64,000 bases of DNA from Arthrobacter sp. D5-1 (GCF_017357425.1 NZ_CP014571.1:3596001-3660000); one strand, 5' to 3'; counted from the stretch's first letter, positions 25,577 to 34,441 are shown. Notes: generated by a model from the sequence alone, not told the origin. Numbers and translations are program-made.

Positions 25577-26449
25577 TTACGAAGGGTAGAACCCGGTCTT
25601 TTCAGGCCCGAAGTCCGGCGTGGCCAGCGACGCACGACCCTGGGCATTGGTTTCCTGAAGCCTCTTGATGAACCAACGGGACTGCTCAGGGCCGTAGGGA
25701 AGGACCGGAATCGCTTTGGTCGCGTCCGAGGGCATGTCACGGATGGACTGTGTGGCCTGCCGGACTGCCGTACCCATGGTGTCTGCCATGGTCTTCACGA
25801 ACTCGTCACTGGCAGGTTTGCCGTGACCTGGAACCAGGAATTCATAGCGGTGGCGTAGAGCGGAGATGTGCCGCAAGGCATCGGCCCACTCTTCCGGATA
25901 CGAGTCCTCGAATGACGGATGCGCGCCCTGCTCCACCAAATCGCCAACATACAGCGTGGTGCTGGTGCCCACCAGGAGGTCGCCATCAGTGTGGGCCCTT
26001 CCAAGATAGAAGAGCGTGGCAGTGATCCCACCGAGGTCCACCAACACGGGCTGGTCATGGACCAACGCGTTCGGAACAACGATGTCAACGGCGTCACCCT
26101 CCCCCGCTGCCATCTCAGGTTCGTTGGTAGCGACGAAGCGCCGCTGGTTGTCGGCGTCTTTCTCGATAGCCGCCGCACAGTTGGCATGCGCCCAAAACTC
26201 CGTGACGCCGTCGTCCGCGAAGACGGCGTTGCCGAAGTAGTGGTCGTAGTGGGCATGGGTGTTCACAACCACCAGTGGAAGCTGGGTCTTCTCGCGCACT
26301 GCTGCGAGGATCTCACGGCCTTGGCGGGGGCCACAGCCGGTGTCGATGACCATAGCGAGTTCGGAGCCCACTACGAGCCCGGTGTTCAGTAAGGACCCCT
26401 CGGTTTCCAGGACGTAGTTGTTGGGACCGAGTTCTAGCCAAGCTGACAA
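25577..26449 (-). CDS. MBL-fold metallo-hydrolase
   Basis: A 290-residue cytoplasmic protein with the metallo-beta-lactamase fold. The zinc motif HxHxDH is complete in NTHAHYDHYFGN, and later metal ligands are present in GRAHTDGDLLV and VPGHGKPA. The family covers glyoxalase II-like, lactonase and beta-lactamase-like enzymes; nothing here fixes the substrate. The start is TTG with GGAG 6 nt upstream. It converges with nothing and lies between the secreted-protein gene and the subtilase gene on the same strand. Confidence 0.88.
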   Translation of the reverse strand: MSAWLELGPNNYVLETEGSLLNTGLVVGSELAMVIDTGCGPRQGREILAAVREKTQLPLVVVNTHAHYDHYFGNAVFADDGVTEFWAHANCAAAIEKDADNQRRFVATNEPEMAAGEGDAVDIVVPNALVHDQPVLVDLGGITATLFYLGRAHTDGDLLVGTSTTLYVGDLVEQGAHPSFEDSYPEEWADALRHISALRHRYEFLVPGHGKPASDEFVKTMADTMGTAVRQATQSIRDMPSDATKAIPVLPYGPEQSRWFIKRLQETNAQGRASLATPDFGPEKTGFYPS

Positions 26450-26564
26450 TTGATTCTCCGTTTACAGTGCAATCCGGCGATGTTCAGGCCTCTACTCTAC
26501 CCACGGAAAGCTGGGAGGGCGCGGAACCCGGACTATCGCGGCGCACTGATTTACGTGCAGTGCC

Positions 26565-28772
26565 TCAGAGGATGGCAGTCATGATGTTCCAGCCGGATCC
26601 TACCTGGGTGGCATAGATCCAGCCGCCCGAACCGTTGCCGCCGTAGAGAACCAGGTCGCCGTTGCTGGCGCGACCCAAGAGGTCTACGGTGCCGTCCCCG
26701 TTGAAGTCGCCCGGAGATTCGATGGCGGTCATGATGTTCCAGCCTTGACCGATCTGGCCAGCCGGGAGCCAGCCACCGGAACCATTGCCCGGGTAGAGCA
26801 GGAGTGCTCCGGAGCCGTTGCGGGCCACGACATCGGCTTTGCCGTCTCCGTTGAAGTCACCCACGCCCTCAATGGCGGTCATGACGTTCCAGCCCTGACC
26901 GATCTGACGGGCAGGAAGCCAACCACCGGAACCATTACCCGGGTACAGCCACAGGACACCGGCGGAGTCGCGGGCAATCACATCGGTCTTGTAGTCCCCA
27001 TTAAAATCACCGGGAGCTTCAATGGCAGTCATCACGTTCCAGCCCGAGCCGATTTGGCGGGCAGCAAGCCAACCACCGGAACCATTACCCTGGTACAGCC
27101 ACAACCGGCCGCTGGAATCGCGGGCCAGGACGTCGGCATTGCCGTCGCCGTCGAAGTCACCGGGAGCCTCGATGGCCGTCATGCCATTCCAGCCCGAACC
27201 GATTTGGCGGGCAGCAAGCCAACCGCGGTAGCCGTTGCCTGCGTACAGCCACAACCGCCCGGTGGAGTCGCGGGCCAGGACGTCGCTGCGGGAGTCGCCG
27301 TCGAAATCGGTGATCTTTCTCCTGTTGACCGGGGCCGTCCCGCCGTACGTGGCGAGTGCCTTGTTGGCGTCAATAAGGCCGGCACCACAACCAGCCGGGC
27401 ACCCGGCCGGAAGAGGCCTCGAGGTTGCTTTCAATTGCTGCTCCACCTGGGCCGGTGTGACGCCGCTGCCCTCGGCCGAGATCAGCAACGCCGCCAGCCC
27501 AGCCACCTGAGGTGCCGCCATGGAGGTTCCCTGCATCCAGGCGTAGGCAGATCCGGCGCTGGTGGTTTTTCCGAAGTTGAACGTAGACAGGATCCCGTTC
27601 TTGGCAGCCTGGCTCATGTCGCCGCCAGGTGCTGTGACGTCCACTGCACTGCCGTAGTTTGAGTACTGCGCGCGGCCGCCGGAAGCGTTGCTGGCGGCCA
27701 CGGTGATGACGTTTTCGCAGTTGGCCGGGCTTGCATCTGCAGCGGGACGGTTGGAGTTTCCTGCCGAAACCACAACTACGGCACCGGCGTTGCGGGCGAA
27801 ATTAATGGCGTTTTGGTAGGTAGCCGAGCAGGGCTTGATACCGCCGAGGCTGAGGTTGATCACGCGGGCCGGATTGGGGTTGACCGGCGCACCGGTAACG
27901 GTTCCGCCAGCGGCCCAGATGATGGAATCAGCGATGTCAGAGGTGTATCCGCCGCAGTAGCTCATGGCCCGAACGGGCAGGATCTTGGCATTCGGAGCTA
28001 CGCCGGTGACGCCTTGCCCGTTGTTGGCAACCGCTGCGATGATCCCGGCCACATGGGTGCCGTGCCACGACGAGTTTTGAGCGGGGCTTCCAACCTCGCA
28101 CACGCCAGCCGGCTCCCAGTCACCTTGATCGGTGGGGTCCGGATCGCGGCCGTCGCCGTCCCGGGCATCCTCGGCGTAGGAGATCATGTCATAACCGGGC
28201 AGGACGTTCGCGTCCAAATCCTCGTGCCGGGTGATCCCGCTGTCCACCACGGCAACAACAACGTTCTCGCCCTTGACGTAGTCCCAGGCTCCCGCCGCAT
28301 TGATGCCGGCAGGACCCTTCAGGTTCCACTGATCCGGGAAGCCGGGGTCAGTGGCATCCGCGGTGGCGTGCATGATGTCATCCGGCTCTGCGTAGGCAAT
28401 GGCTGGATCGGTGCGCAGCGTTTTGACGAAAAGCGCGGACTCCGCAGCGGAAAGTGGCTTATCGAGCTTGATGACATGCCCGCCCGCGGCGTTCTGGCGG
28501 GAAGCCTCGGCCACAGCACCGAGCGAGCTGGCCGTTTTGCCGGCAACATCGCGCACTGCCTTGTCGGCGGACTGGGCCGTGGCGTCCTTCATCCCCACAA
28601 TGAACTGATCTGTGGGTGATTCGGGGGCAGGCTTCAGCACCTGCGGCCCAGCGGGAACAATATCCAGGGTGTCTGCTGCGGCCGGCTGGACGGCCAGGCC
28701 ACCGCCGATCAGAAGAGTAGTGAGCGCCAGACCTGCAGCTCTCAGGGACCGGATTCGGGAGTCTTTAACCAT
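26565..28772 (-). CDS. Secreted subtilisin-like serine protease with five C-terminal FG-GAP/VCBS repeats
   Basis: A 735-residue exported S8 peptidase. After the signal peptide (ends AAADT) an inhibitor-like propeptide (about residues 30-120) precedes the catalytic domain. The triad is VVDSGITRHED (Asp), HGTHVAGIIA (His) and GTSMAAPQVAGLAAL (Ser). The last 250 residues are five units of about 50 residues, each with the Ca-binding DFNGDGxxD motif and a GNGSGGWLPARQIGQGWN segment, forming a beta-propeller-like tail that may bind cell surface or substrate. The protein stops exactly at a unit boundary. The ATG at 28772 is favoured because AAGGA is 8 nt upstream; an ATG 9 nt earlier abuts it. Confidence 0.92.
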   Translation of the reverse strand: MVKDSRIRSLRAAGLALTTLLIGGGLAVQPAAADTLDIVPAGPQVLKPAPESPTDQFIVGMKDATAQSADKAVRDVAGKTASSLGAVAEASRQNAAGGHVIKLDKPLSAAESALFVKTLRTDPAIAYAEPDDIMHATADATDPGFPDQWNLKGPAGINAAGAWDYVKGENVVVAVVDSGITRHEDLDANVLPGYDMISYAEDARDGDGRDPDPTDQGDWEPAGVCEVGSPAQNSSWHGTHVAGIIAAVANNGQGVTGVAPNAKILPVRAMSYCGGYTSDIADSIIWAAGGTVTGAPVNPNPARVINLSLGGIKPCSATYQNAINFARNAGAVVVVSAGNSNRPAADASPANCENVITVAASNASGGRAQYSNYGSAVDVTAPGGDMSQAAKNGILSTFNFGKTTSAGSAYAWMQGTSMAAPQVAGLAALLISAEGSGVTPAQVEQQLKATSRPLPAGCPAGCGAGLIDANKALATYGGTAPVNRRKITDFDGDSRSDVLARDSTGRLWLYAGNGYRGWLAARQIGSGWNGMTAIEAPGDFDGDGNADVLARDSSGRLWLYQGNGSGGWLAARQIGSGWNVMTAIEAPGDFNGDYKTDVIARDSAGVLWLYPGNGSGGWLPARQIGQGWNVMTAIEGVGDFNGDGKADVVARNGSGALLLYPGNGSGGWLPAGQIGQGWNIMTAIESPGDFNGDGTVDLLGRASNGDLVLYGGNGSGGWIYATQVGSGWNIMTAIL
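26568..27309. repeat. Five tandem ~150-bp coding repeats in the subtilase gene
   Basis: The units encode the FG-GAP/VCBS tail. Long stretches are nearly identical at DNA level, for example the blocks around ATGGCGGTCATGATGTTCCA and its variants, recurring about every 150 bp. This points to unit duplication or gene conversion. Confidence 0.85.
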
Positions 28773-28929
28773 CAGGGGCATCCTTGGGACGTCGCGACCA
28801 ACCCTGAGCGGCTGATTGCGGGCAACTGGAGACCACCAGTTGACCCCCAAAGAATTGTAAGCTGACTCCCGGCTTTCCGGTGTACGAATCGCGGGTTGTT
28901 ACAGCTCCCGCGAAAGCAACCAGCCAAGG

Positions 28930-28960
28930 CGCCCCGCCCCTCGGCGGAAGGGACGGGACG
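28930..28960 (-). terminator. Terminator-like hairpin after the DUF4177 gene
   Basis: CGCCCCGCCCCT (28930-28941) pairs with AGGGACGGGACG (28949-28960). The two mismatches become G-U pairs only in a minus-strand transcript, as expected for a terminator of the gene ending at 28981. The U tract is weak. Confidence 0.6.
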
Positions 28961-28980
28961 GATGAATATCCAACGCTTAC

Positions 28981-29193
28981 TCAGCCGACGCGCTCAAACA
29001 CCATCGTCGCCTGGATGCGGTCGCCCCCGCCGATCACGCCCTTGCTCCCGCTGCTGGCAGTGGTGATGGTGTGGAGCCGGTACCCCTTTGCGGCTTGATC
29101 GTTGATGGCCTTTTCGAGGGAGGGAAGGTTCCCCGAACCGGCTCCCCACATTTTCTCTTTCAGGATCACTTGAAGAACGACGTACTGCTGCAT
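28981..29193 (-). CDS. DUF4177-type small protein
   Basis: A 70-residue protein with the compact pattern of the DUF4177 family: MQQYVVLQVILKEKM, then LEKAINDQAAKGYRLHTITT and a final IQATMVFERVG. Members are single small alpha/beta domains of unknown function. The ATG at 29193 has GAAGGAAG about 8 nt upstream and is preferred to an upstream start. The cupin gene lies 71 nt upstream on the same strand. Confidence 0.78.
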   Translation of the reverse strand: MQQYVVLQVILKEKMWGAGSGNLPSLEKAINDQAAKGYRLHTITTASSGSKGVIGGGDRIQATMVFERVG

Positions 29194-29264
29194 TGCACCA
29201 CTTCCTTCTGTTGCCGGACGGTTGCGTGCAAGGCTACTCGACGCCGGCGGGGAACCCATGGGAT

Positions 29265-29630
29265 TCAGCCCAGTTCACGGAGTCCAGCGGTCATGTCACC
29301 ACCAGCGTCGCCAGTGTTGACGGTACCTTTTGGCTCGAACAGCAGTGCCTGGACCTCGTTTTCAGCCTTGGGGCAGTGCTCGGTTCCTCTAGGGACCACG
29401 TAGATGTCATTCGGCCCTAGCTCCACATCGCCGTCGCGGAGTTGAATGGTGAGATTGCCACTGATGACCATGAACAGTTCATCGGTATCAGGGTGGGTGT
29501 GCCACACAAACTCGCCCTGGATCTTCACCACTTTCACGTCATAGTCATTGATACTGATCAGCCGGTGCGGCTGCCAATGCTCCGAGATCGAATTAAGGGC
29601 GGCATTGATGTTGCGAACGGAATCGGTCAT
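29265..29630 (-). CDS. Small cupin-domain protein
   Basis: A 121-residue single-domain cupin. The metal-binding motifs are FVWHTHPDTDELFMVISG (His, His, Glu) and VPRGTEHCPKAENEVQALLFEP (second His). The family includes sugar isomerases, dioxygenases and small-molecule sensors; nothing further can be assigned. No signal peptide. It lies between the DUF4177 and DUF2000 genes on the same strand, and the three may be cotranscribed. Confidence 0.85.
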   Translation of the reverse strand: MTDSVRNINAALNSISEHWQPHRLISINDYDVKVVKIQGEFVWHTHPDTDELFMVISGNLTIQLRDGDVELGPNDIYVVPRGTEHCPKAENEVQALLFEPKGTVNTGDAGGDMTAGLRELG

Positions 29631-29677
29631 GTTAGTCAGCTCTTTCTTTTGATGTCATCATTCGGGCGTCGGGCGTT

Positions 29678-30148
29678 TCACGCATGCATTCGTGCGCCCT
29701 TGACGATCCGATCAACAACGTTTCGGGGTCCGCGGAGGGCTATTCCCACGAGATCGAGATCCGGGGCAGCGACGGCCGCCACGGCCGCGCGATTGGCCTC
29801 ATCGTGGCCCGTGGCAAAGAGGTCACGGGTATACACGGCGATGGGAATTTCACGGGAAGTCGCCCGCTCCCGAGCCGCTGCCAGAAGTTTCCGACCGGCA
29901 GTAAGAACCAGGACGGGTTGGCGAAGCATAGGAAGGTAGCTGTTGCCGTCCCGGTCCTGGTAGTGCTCCCCCGTCAGACCGGGGGCACTGGTGGCAATGG
30001 CACTCATCAGGAAGGCTGTCACGTTGAGCTCTTGCCACGGCAAAAGATCGTCGCGAAGGACCACCACCACTTTTGTCTCGAAGCGGCCGGTTGCGGGGTA
30101 AGTGGAATCAATAACTGTTGAGGAGTTTTCCTGCATGTTTCCCAGCAT
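29678..30148 (-). CDS. DUF2000-family protein
   Basis: A protein of up to 156 residues in the DUF2000 family, which has a peptidyl-tRNA-hydrolase-like fold but no settled function. Visible features are KVVVVLRDDLLPWQELNVTA, SYLPMLRQPVLVLTA and the C-terminal RGPRNVVDRIVKGAR. The start is unclear: ATGs at 30148 and 30136 both have weak ribosome sites; the open frame further up lacks family sequence. It is divergent from the AraC gene, and such regulators often control the divergent neighbour. Confidence 0.78.
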   Translation of the reverse strand: MLGNMQENSSTVIDSTYPATGRFETKVVVVLRDDLLPWQELNVTAFLMSAIATSAPGLTGEHYQDRDGNSYLPMLRQPVLVLTAGRKLLAAARERATSREIPIAVYTRDLFATGHDEANRAAVAAVAAPDLDLVGIALRGPRNVVDRIVKGARMHA

Positions 30149-30186
30149 GGCCGCCAACAGAAGTGGTCGTCTTGTACATTTCTTGC

Positions 30187-30963
30187 ATGGGGAACTCGGT
30201 GCAGGCATGGCATCCCGCTGTGCCATACGTGCGCGAGGTGCTGCATGCAACGTTTGAGGATCACAGCTACCCATCCCACACGCATGAGGACTGGACTGTG
30301 CTTCTGATCGACAAAGGCGCAGTGACTTACGACCTCGGACGCACCGAGCATCAGGCAGTTCCCGCCTCAATCACCTTGCTGCCCCCGCACGTCCCGCACG
30401 ACGGTCGCTCCGCCGTCGGAGGTGAATCGTTCCGTAAACGAGTCCTTTACCTGAGCGAAGACTGGCTGCCTGCCAAGGCAACGGAGGCGGCAGTGGCGCA
30501 ACCATTACTACTGGATCCGCAGACGGTGGCAACCGTGACCGGCATCCATACGGCGCTTACCTTGCCGGCGGATGCGATGGAGGCCGAATGCGGCGTTCTG
30601 GCTCTCCGCGAATCCGTGCGTTCACACTTGGGAACGCCTTCATCGCCGGCACGGGACGCTCCCTTGGCCCGCCAGTTGCGCGAGATGCTGGACGACCGTC
30701 TTTTTGAGTCCTTCACCATCGCCGAAGCAGCCAAGATACTGGGGGCCCACCCGAGCCACCTGGTGCGGGCCTTCTCCAAGGCTTATGGCATCGCCCCCTA
30801 CCGCTATGTCACGGGGCGCCGCGTGGACCGCGCCCGACGCCTGCTTCTCGACGGCCGCCCGGCGTCAGAAGCGGCGGTAGAGGCGGGCTTTCATGATCAG
30901 TCTCACCTGACCCGGCATTTCCGGCGTGTTCTGGGAACAACGCCAGGCGCATTCACCGTCTGA
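30187..30963 (+). CDS. AraC-family transcriptional regulator
   Basis: A 258-residue regulator. The N-terminal half is a cupin-like sensor (HATFEDHSYPSHTHEDWTVL; ITLLPPHVPHDG). The C-terminal half has two helix-turn-helix units: FTIAEAAKILGAHPSHLVRAFSKAYG, and the second with ASEAAVEAGFHDQSHLTRHFRRVLG. This resembles regulators of amino-acid or drug exporters, but no exporter is adjacent. Its start is about 40 nt from the divergent DUF2000 start, so both promoters must overlap. No clear ribosome site; perhaps leaderless. Confidence 0.87.
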   Translation: MGNSVQAWHPAVPYVREVLHATFEDHSYPSHTHEDWTVLLIDKGAVTYDLGRTEHQAVPASITLLPPHVPHDGRSAVGGESFRKRVLYLSEDWLPAKATEAAVAQPLLLDPQTVATVTGIHTALTLPADAMEAECGVLALRESVRSHLGTPSSPARDAPLARQLREMLDDRLFESFTIAEAAKILGAHPSHLVRAFSKAYGIAPYRYVTGRRVDRARRLLLDGRPASEAAVEAGFHDQSHLTRHFRRVLGTTPGAFTV

Positions 30964-31045
30964 TTGTCACCTACCAGGAGCGCGGAAGGGATCGGCGTCG
31001 GGCGATACTTGACTCTGACACTGTGGAAGGCGAGAGAACTGAGTC

Positions 31046-31849
31046 ATGTTATCCATCGGAGCTTTCGCGCAGATCGGTCAGGTGACCCATCGGATGCTGC
31101 GGCATTGGGACACCGCGGGTTTGCTCGTACCAGCCCACGTTGACGAGTTCAGCGGTTACCGATCCTATGACCCCTCCCAGCTTGAGCGCCTGCATCGAAT
31201 CGTTGCACTGCGCCAGCTCGGCTTCGGCCTTAACGACATCTCGTCGATTCTTGACCAGGGCGTCGAGGCCGATCGCATCGCAGCTCTGTTGCGGATTCGC
31301 CGCGCAGAGGTCGAGCAGGAACACCGGATCGCTGCTGGCCGCCTCGTCGACGTGCAACGGCGGCTCCATCTCATCGAGAAAGAGAACCACATGTCCCAGA
31401 TCGAGATTATCGAGAAGTCTCTGCCCGCTGTCCGCCTCGCAGCCCGCCGCGCGGTCGTAGCAGACCAACCTGAGGTCGCAAGTGTCGTGGGTCCCTCCTT
31501 TGACGCCGTTGCCCAGGTCATCGGCGATGAGCGTGGAACTCTAGAGACGCCAGTCGCGCTGTACGAGACGATTGAAGACGGCCTGCAAATCATCGCCGGT
31601 TACGCCTACACGGGACCCGCCCGCGACGGCATCGAAATCATCGAGCTACCCGGTGTTGAAAATGCCGTCTGCGGCGTCCATCCAGGCTCCATGGAACACA
31701 TTGCAGAAAGCTGGCAGGCGCTCCACGCTGAGATCTTCGCTCGAGGGCTGGTTCATTCAGGGGCGTGCCGGGAACTTTACGTCCGAGCGGTTACAGAGGA
31801 CCAGTCCGACTGGGTGACCGAGCTGCAGCAGCCTGTTCGTCGCCGCTGA
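31046..31849 (+). CDS. MerR-family regulator with GyrI-like ligand domain
   Basis: A 267-residue regulator. The N-terminal winged helix (IGAFAQIGQVTHRMLRHWDTAGLL) is a MerR DNA-binding unit. The coiled-coil dimer helix runs to about residue 115 (EKENHMSQIEI). The rest is a GyrI-like/AraC-effector-type domain of the BmrR kind that binds small hydrophobic molecules. A -35-like TTGACT at 31009-31014 fits the stretched promoter that MerR proteins twist, but the -10 is weak. It converges with the HxlR/VOC operon. No target gene is obvious; autoregulation is likely. Confidence 0.85.
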   Translation: MLSIGAFAQIGQVTHRMLRHWDTAGLLVPAHVDEFSGYRSYDPSQLERLHRIVALRQLGFGLNDISSILDQGVEADRIAALLRIRRAEVEQEHRIAAGRLVDVQRRLHLIEKENHMSQIEIIEKSLPAVRLAARRAVVADQPEVASVVGPSFDAVAQVIGDERGTLETPVALYETIEDGLQIIAGYAYTGPARDGIEIIELPGVENAVCGVHPGSMEHIAESWQALHAEIFARGLVHSGACRELYVRAVTEDQSDWVTELQQPVRRR

Positions 31850-31884
31850 AACGCTCCCGGGTTCGTACGACGGCGCCTGAAGAA

Positions 31885-32187
31885 TTAGGTTTCCGGGGCG
31901 CTTCCAGGCCATTGCCCGCCGCCCCAGCGTTCAAGCGCGACGATCGCCTCGCGCAAGGCGAGCCCTTTATCGGTCAGCGCGTAGGCCCGGGTGTTGTGCC
32001 GGAGTGGCAGGCGGGAAAGTACGCCGGCGACCTCAAGCTCGCGCAGGCGCGTCGCAAGCATATTGGTCGGCACTCCCAGCTCGCGCTGCAGATCGCCGTA
32101 ACGCTGTGGTCCGTCGAGCAGCCGCTCCACGATAAGCAGTGCCCACCGTGCTCCGACGACGTCGAGGGCCGCGGCGAGGTTGCTCAC
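31885..32187 (-). CDS. HxlR-family transcriptional regulator
   Basis: A 100-residue winged-helix protein. VVGARWALLIVERLLDGPQRYGDLQREL and LATRLRELEVAGVLSR match HxlR regulators, which often sense electrophiles or redox stress, although this one has no Cys. Its GTG start overlaps the stop of the VOC gene (GTGA), so the two are translated together. The palindrome at 32596-32616 in the shared promoter is its probable binding site. Confidence 0.88.
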   Translation of the reverse strand: MSNLAAALDVVGARWALLIVERLLDGPQRYGDLQRELGVPTNMLATRLRELEVAGVLSRLPLRHNTRAYALTDKGLALREAIVALERWGGGQWPGSAPET

Positions 32188-32588
32188 GCTGTCGGATCAG
32201 AGTCCGGCTTCATCCAAAACGGGGAATAGTGGTAGCCGTCGGGGTCATCGAACTGGCGTTGGTACATGAAGGGGTAGTCATCGGTGTCACCGATCCGTCC
32301 GCCGGCGGCTCCTGCGCGCTCAATGAGTTCGTCCACCGCTTCACGACTGCCGAGGTCGAATGAGACCGTAACTTTCGAGGGGGTGTCGGGTCCCCCGACC
32401 AGTTCCTCGGCCCCGCCGACGCTCGCGTACATCTCGCGACTGCCGAGCATGACGTACTGCTCAGGCGCGATCGCAAAGCATGACACGTTGTGATCGGACA
32501 TCTCAGTGTTGAGGGTCCAGCCAAGGGCGCTATAGAAAGCTGTCGCTCGCTCGACGTTCTCAACCGGGCAGGTGATAAAAAGGTTCAT
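32184..32588 (-). CDS. VOC-family (glyoxalase/bleomycin-resistance fold) protein
   Basis: A 134-residue protein with paired VOC modules. NLFITCPVENVERATAFYSALGW is the classic first strand and helix, and YQRQFDDPDGYHYSPFWM the last metal-ligand strand. The family contains lyases, dioxygenases and drug-binding proteins; the reaction is not known. I choose the ATG at 32588 because the family domain starts there, and a promoter lies immediately upstream, leaving almost no leader. It is the first gene of a two-gene operon with the HxlR regulator. Confidence 0.85.
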   Translation of the reverse strand: MNLFITCPVENVERATAFYSALGWTLNTEMSDHNVSCFAIAPEQYVMLGSREMYASVGGAEELVGGPDTPSKVTVSFDLGSREAVDELIERAGAAGGRIGDTDDYPFMYQRQFDDPDGYHYSPFWMKPDSDPTA

Positions 32589-32595
32589 GGGGCAC

Positions 32596-32624
32596 ATACT
32601 TGCAAAATGCAAGTATCGCGTCAA
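32596..32624 (-). promoter_or_regulatory. Promoter and palindromic operator of the VOC-HxlR operon
   Basis: TTGACG (32624-32619, minus) and AAGTAT (32601-32596) are a -35/-10 pair with a 17-nt spacer. The 21-bp perfect inverted repeat ATACTTGCA-AAA-TGCAAGTAT (32596-32616) fills the spacer and the -10. HxlR-type regulators are known to bind TACT...AGTA-like dyads, so this is probably autorepression. Confidence 0.8.
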
Positions 32625-32708
32625 GACTTGTAAACTCTTCTCGACCCAAGTGCGTGTCTATGAGTTCCGCCCCGTACATCGCGAAGGTCAGGGCTTACGC
32701 GGGCCAAT

Positions 32709-32739
32709 AGGCGGGCCGCCCGGAATGGGAGGCCCGCCT
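32709..32739. repeat. Inverted repeat in the 342-bp gap 32589-32930
   Basis: AGGCGGGCC (32709-32717) and GGCCCGCCT (32731-32739) form a 9-bp stem over a 13-nt loop. Apart from this and the VOC promoter I see no gene in the gap. A short open stretch with MSSAPYIAKVRAYAGQ ends at a stop just before the hairpin and may be a decayed gene end. Confidence 0.5.
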
Positions 32740-32930
32740 GTGGGTCGGTACCAACCGCCTGATCAGCGCACTCCTGGAATTGCATGCGCCGACACTGATC
32801 TCCTTGCAACTCTTATTGTCATGGGTTCTGCGCCGGAGGAGACTTGAGGCGACGGCATCCGGTCTGGGGCCGCCCGCGAGGCCACTGAGCTGCGGGGCCT
32901 GGCATTACCCTAAAGCGGCTTGGTGGACCG

Positions 32931-33719
32931 ATGAGCTCCATGACACCCCTTGAACTGGCCACTCAGCGATGGCGCTATCTCTTACCCTTGCTGGTTATCA
33001 CACTGGTTGGATGCCTCGGTGGGTGCGACTCCAAACCCGACGACGTCTCCCTACCGTCCGCCAGTTTTTCGATAACAGAGGCTCGCACGGCCCCGGCACT
33101 GCCGGACGGTGGCGACCCTCCAACGGTCCCACTGATGCCGGAGAGTGGCGACATCGATGCCGGCACCTACCGCGTCCTCGTCAAGGGCTACTCGGCGCCT
33201 TTCGAGATCACCGTCCCAGCCGGTTGGTCGACTGACGACGGCGATGGTGTGGCCAAGGACGACCCGAATCACCCGGATGAATGGGGGGTCTACGTGGGTT
33301 GGTGGCCCGCTGACTATGTGCCGACGGACGCATGCGCTTGGGAGGGCGCGCTCGTCGAGATCGATCCTTCGGTTAACGACTTTGTCGACGCGTTGACAGC
33401 GCAGACATCAACGGCGAGCACCCCTCCCGTCAAGGTCAAGGTGGGTGATTACTCCGGCTTCGAGTTCGACCACTCCGTCACGGGCGACGTGGACACCACA
33501 GCCTGCGACCGCGGCAAGTTCTGCATCCACTCAGAATTTTCAAACGAATGCACACGCTGGTACTCGAGCGCCGCTGAGCGCGAAACCTACCGGGTGGTGG
33601 ACTTGAGCGGCAAGCGCGCTGTGAGCTGGGTGGTCCAATTCCACGAATCGATCAATCCGGAGCTGACGAGAGAGGCGCGCGCCGTTTTCGACTCGATCGT
33701 GTACAGGTCCGGCAACTGA
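32931..33719 (+). CDS. Uncharacterised lipoprotein
   Basis: A 262-residue exported protein. The signal ends in a lipobox (LGGC, Cys at residue 32). A Ser/Pro/Asp-rich linker leads to a domain with APFEITVPAGWSTDDGD, a pattern seen in secreted actinobacterial proteins that have lipoprotein-like beta domains. Four Cys in the mature part (ACAW, ACDRG, FCIHS, ECTRW) could form two disulfides. No enzyme motif. It stands alone between the VOC operon and a convergent small lipoprotein gene. Confidence 0.72.
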   Translation: MSSMTPLELATQRWRYLLPLLVITLVGCLGGCDSKPDDVSLPSASFSITEARTAPALPDGGDPPTVPLMPESGDIDAGTYRVLVKGYSAPFEITVPAGWSTDDGDGVAKDDPNHPDEWGVYVGWWPADYVPTDACAWEGALVEIDPSVNDFVDALTAQTSTASTPPVKVKVGDYSGFEFDHSVTGDVDTTACDRGKFCIHSEFSNECTRWYSSAAERETYRVVDLSGKRAVSWVVQFHESINPELTREARAVFDSIVYRSGN

Positions 33720-33880
33720 TCTGGTGATGAGCAAGTTTCCACGTTCTTTGGCCTCGAAGACTGAATACAGTCGTCTGCACGATCAGAAAGCGGCCGATTC
33801 CCGGCATGCCGAGCCAGCATAGTTGGGGAGCATCCTGGTGCTGCCCGTGATCTCGAGTCCCATCGATTCAGCTGCTCAAG

Positions 33881-34198
33881 CTAGCCCGACATGCCGCTAA
33901 GCTTCGCATCCGATGGCTTCACTTGGCAGTAGGCCTTGGCCGAAAGCTTGTAAGCAGTAACTTTGAGTGCGCTGGGATTCGTCTCGCCCTTATCTGCGTA
34001 GATCTTCTTGATGACGTTGGTCTGGTCCCCGGACTTCATGGCGTTGAAGTCCTTACAGTTGGTGTTGGCTCCAGGGGTGCCGCACGATGTCAGCCCGGCA
34101 ACAAACATCACAACCAGTGCCAAAAGCCCAGCACGTTTGGCGCCCGAAACTCCGGATTGCCGCACAGCGATTCCGTTGAACCTGTGTGTAGTTTCCAT
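33881..34198 (-). CDS. Small uncharacterised lipoprotein
   Basis: A 105-residue protein. The hydrophobic signal (AGLLALVVMFVAGLTSC) ends in a lipobox. The mature part is about 65 residues, Lys/Asp/Ser-rich, with two Cys (NCKDF and YCQVK) that may pair. GAAGGGAAC lies 6 nt before the ATG at 34198, so earlier starts are rejected. Function unknown. It faces the two-component genes across a 243-nt gap in which I see no other gene. Confidence 0.7.
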   Translation of the reverse strand: METTHRFNGIAVRQSGVSGAKRAGLLALVVMFVAGLTSCGTPGANTNCKDFNAMKSGDQTNVIKKIYADKGETNPSALKVTAYKLSAKAYCQVKPSDAKLSGMSG

Positions 34199-34441
34199 GG
34201 TTAAGTTCCCTTCGGAAAGAATGAACCGCAGATTGCGGAAGTGGTTCAAACTATGAGTCCACGCGAATCATGGGGAACCGCTGCAGAGCTGAATGTCACC
34301 ACAAATGATGACCCGCCCATGGGCCCATACTTCAAGCGTTCAAAGTGATACTCCACTTCAGCCCGAGTCCTCTGCCGTAGTTCGAGTGACAAACATATGC
34401 TGACGTCAAAAGAGTCAGGGCAGCAATACGAGGGGGCTGGT

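Noticed and set aside
26745..27662. Plus-strand frame opposite the subtilase repeats
   Set aside because: Antisense shadow of the repeated coding units; no ribosome site or family match.
32640..32850. Short open stretches in the gap after the VOC gene
   Set aside because: Stops interrupt the only protein-like stretch and no domain is recognisable; at most a decayed remnant.
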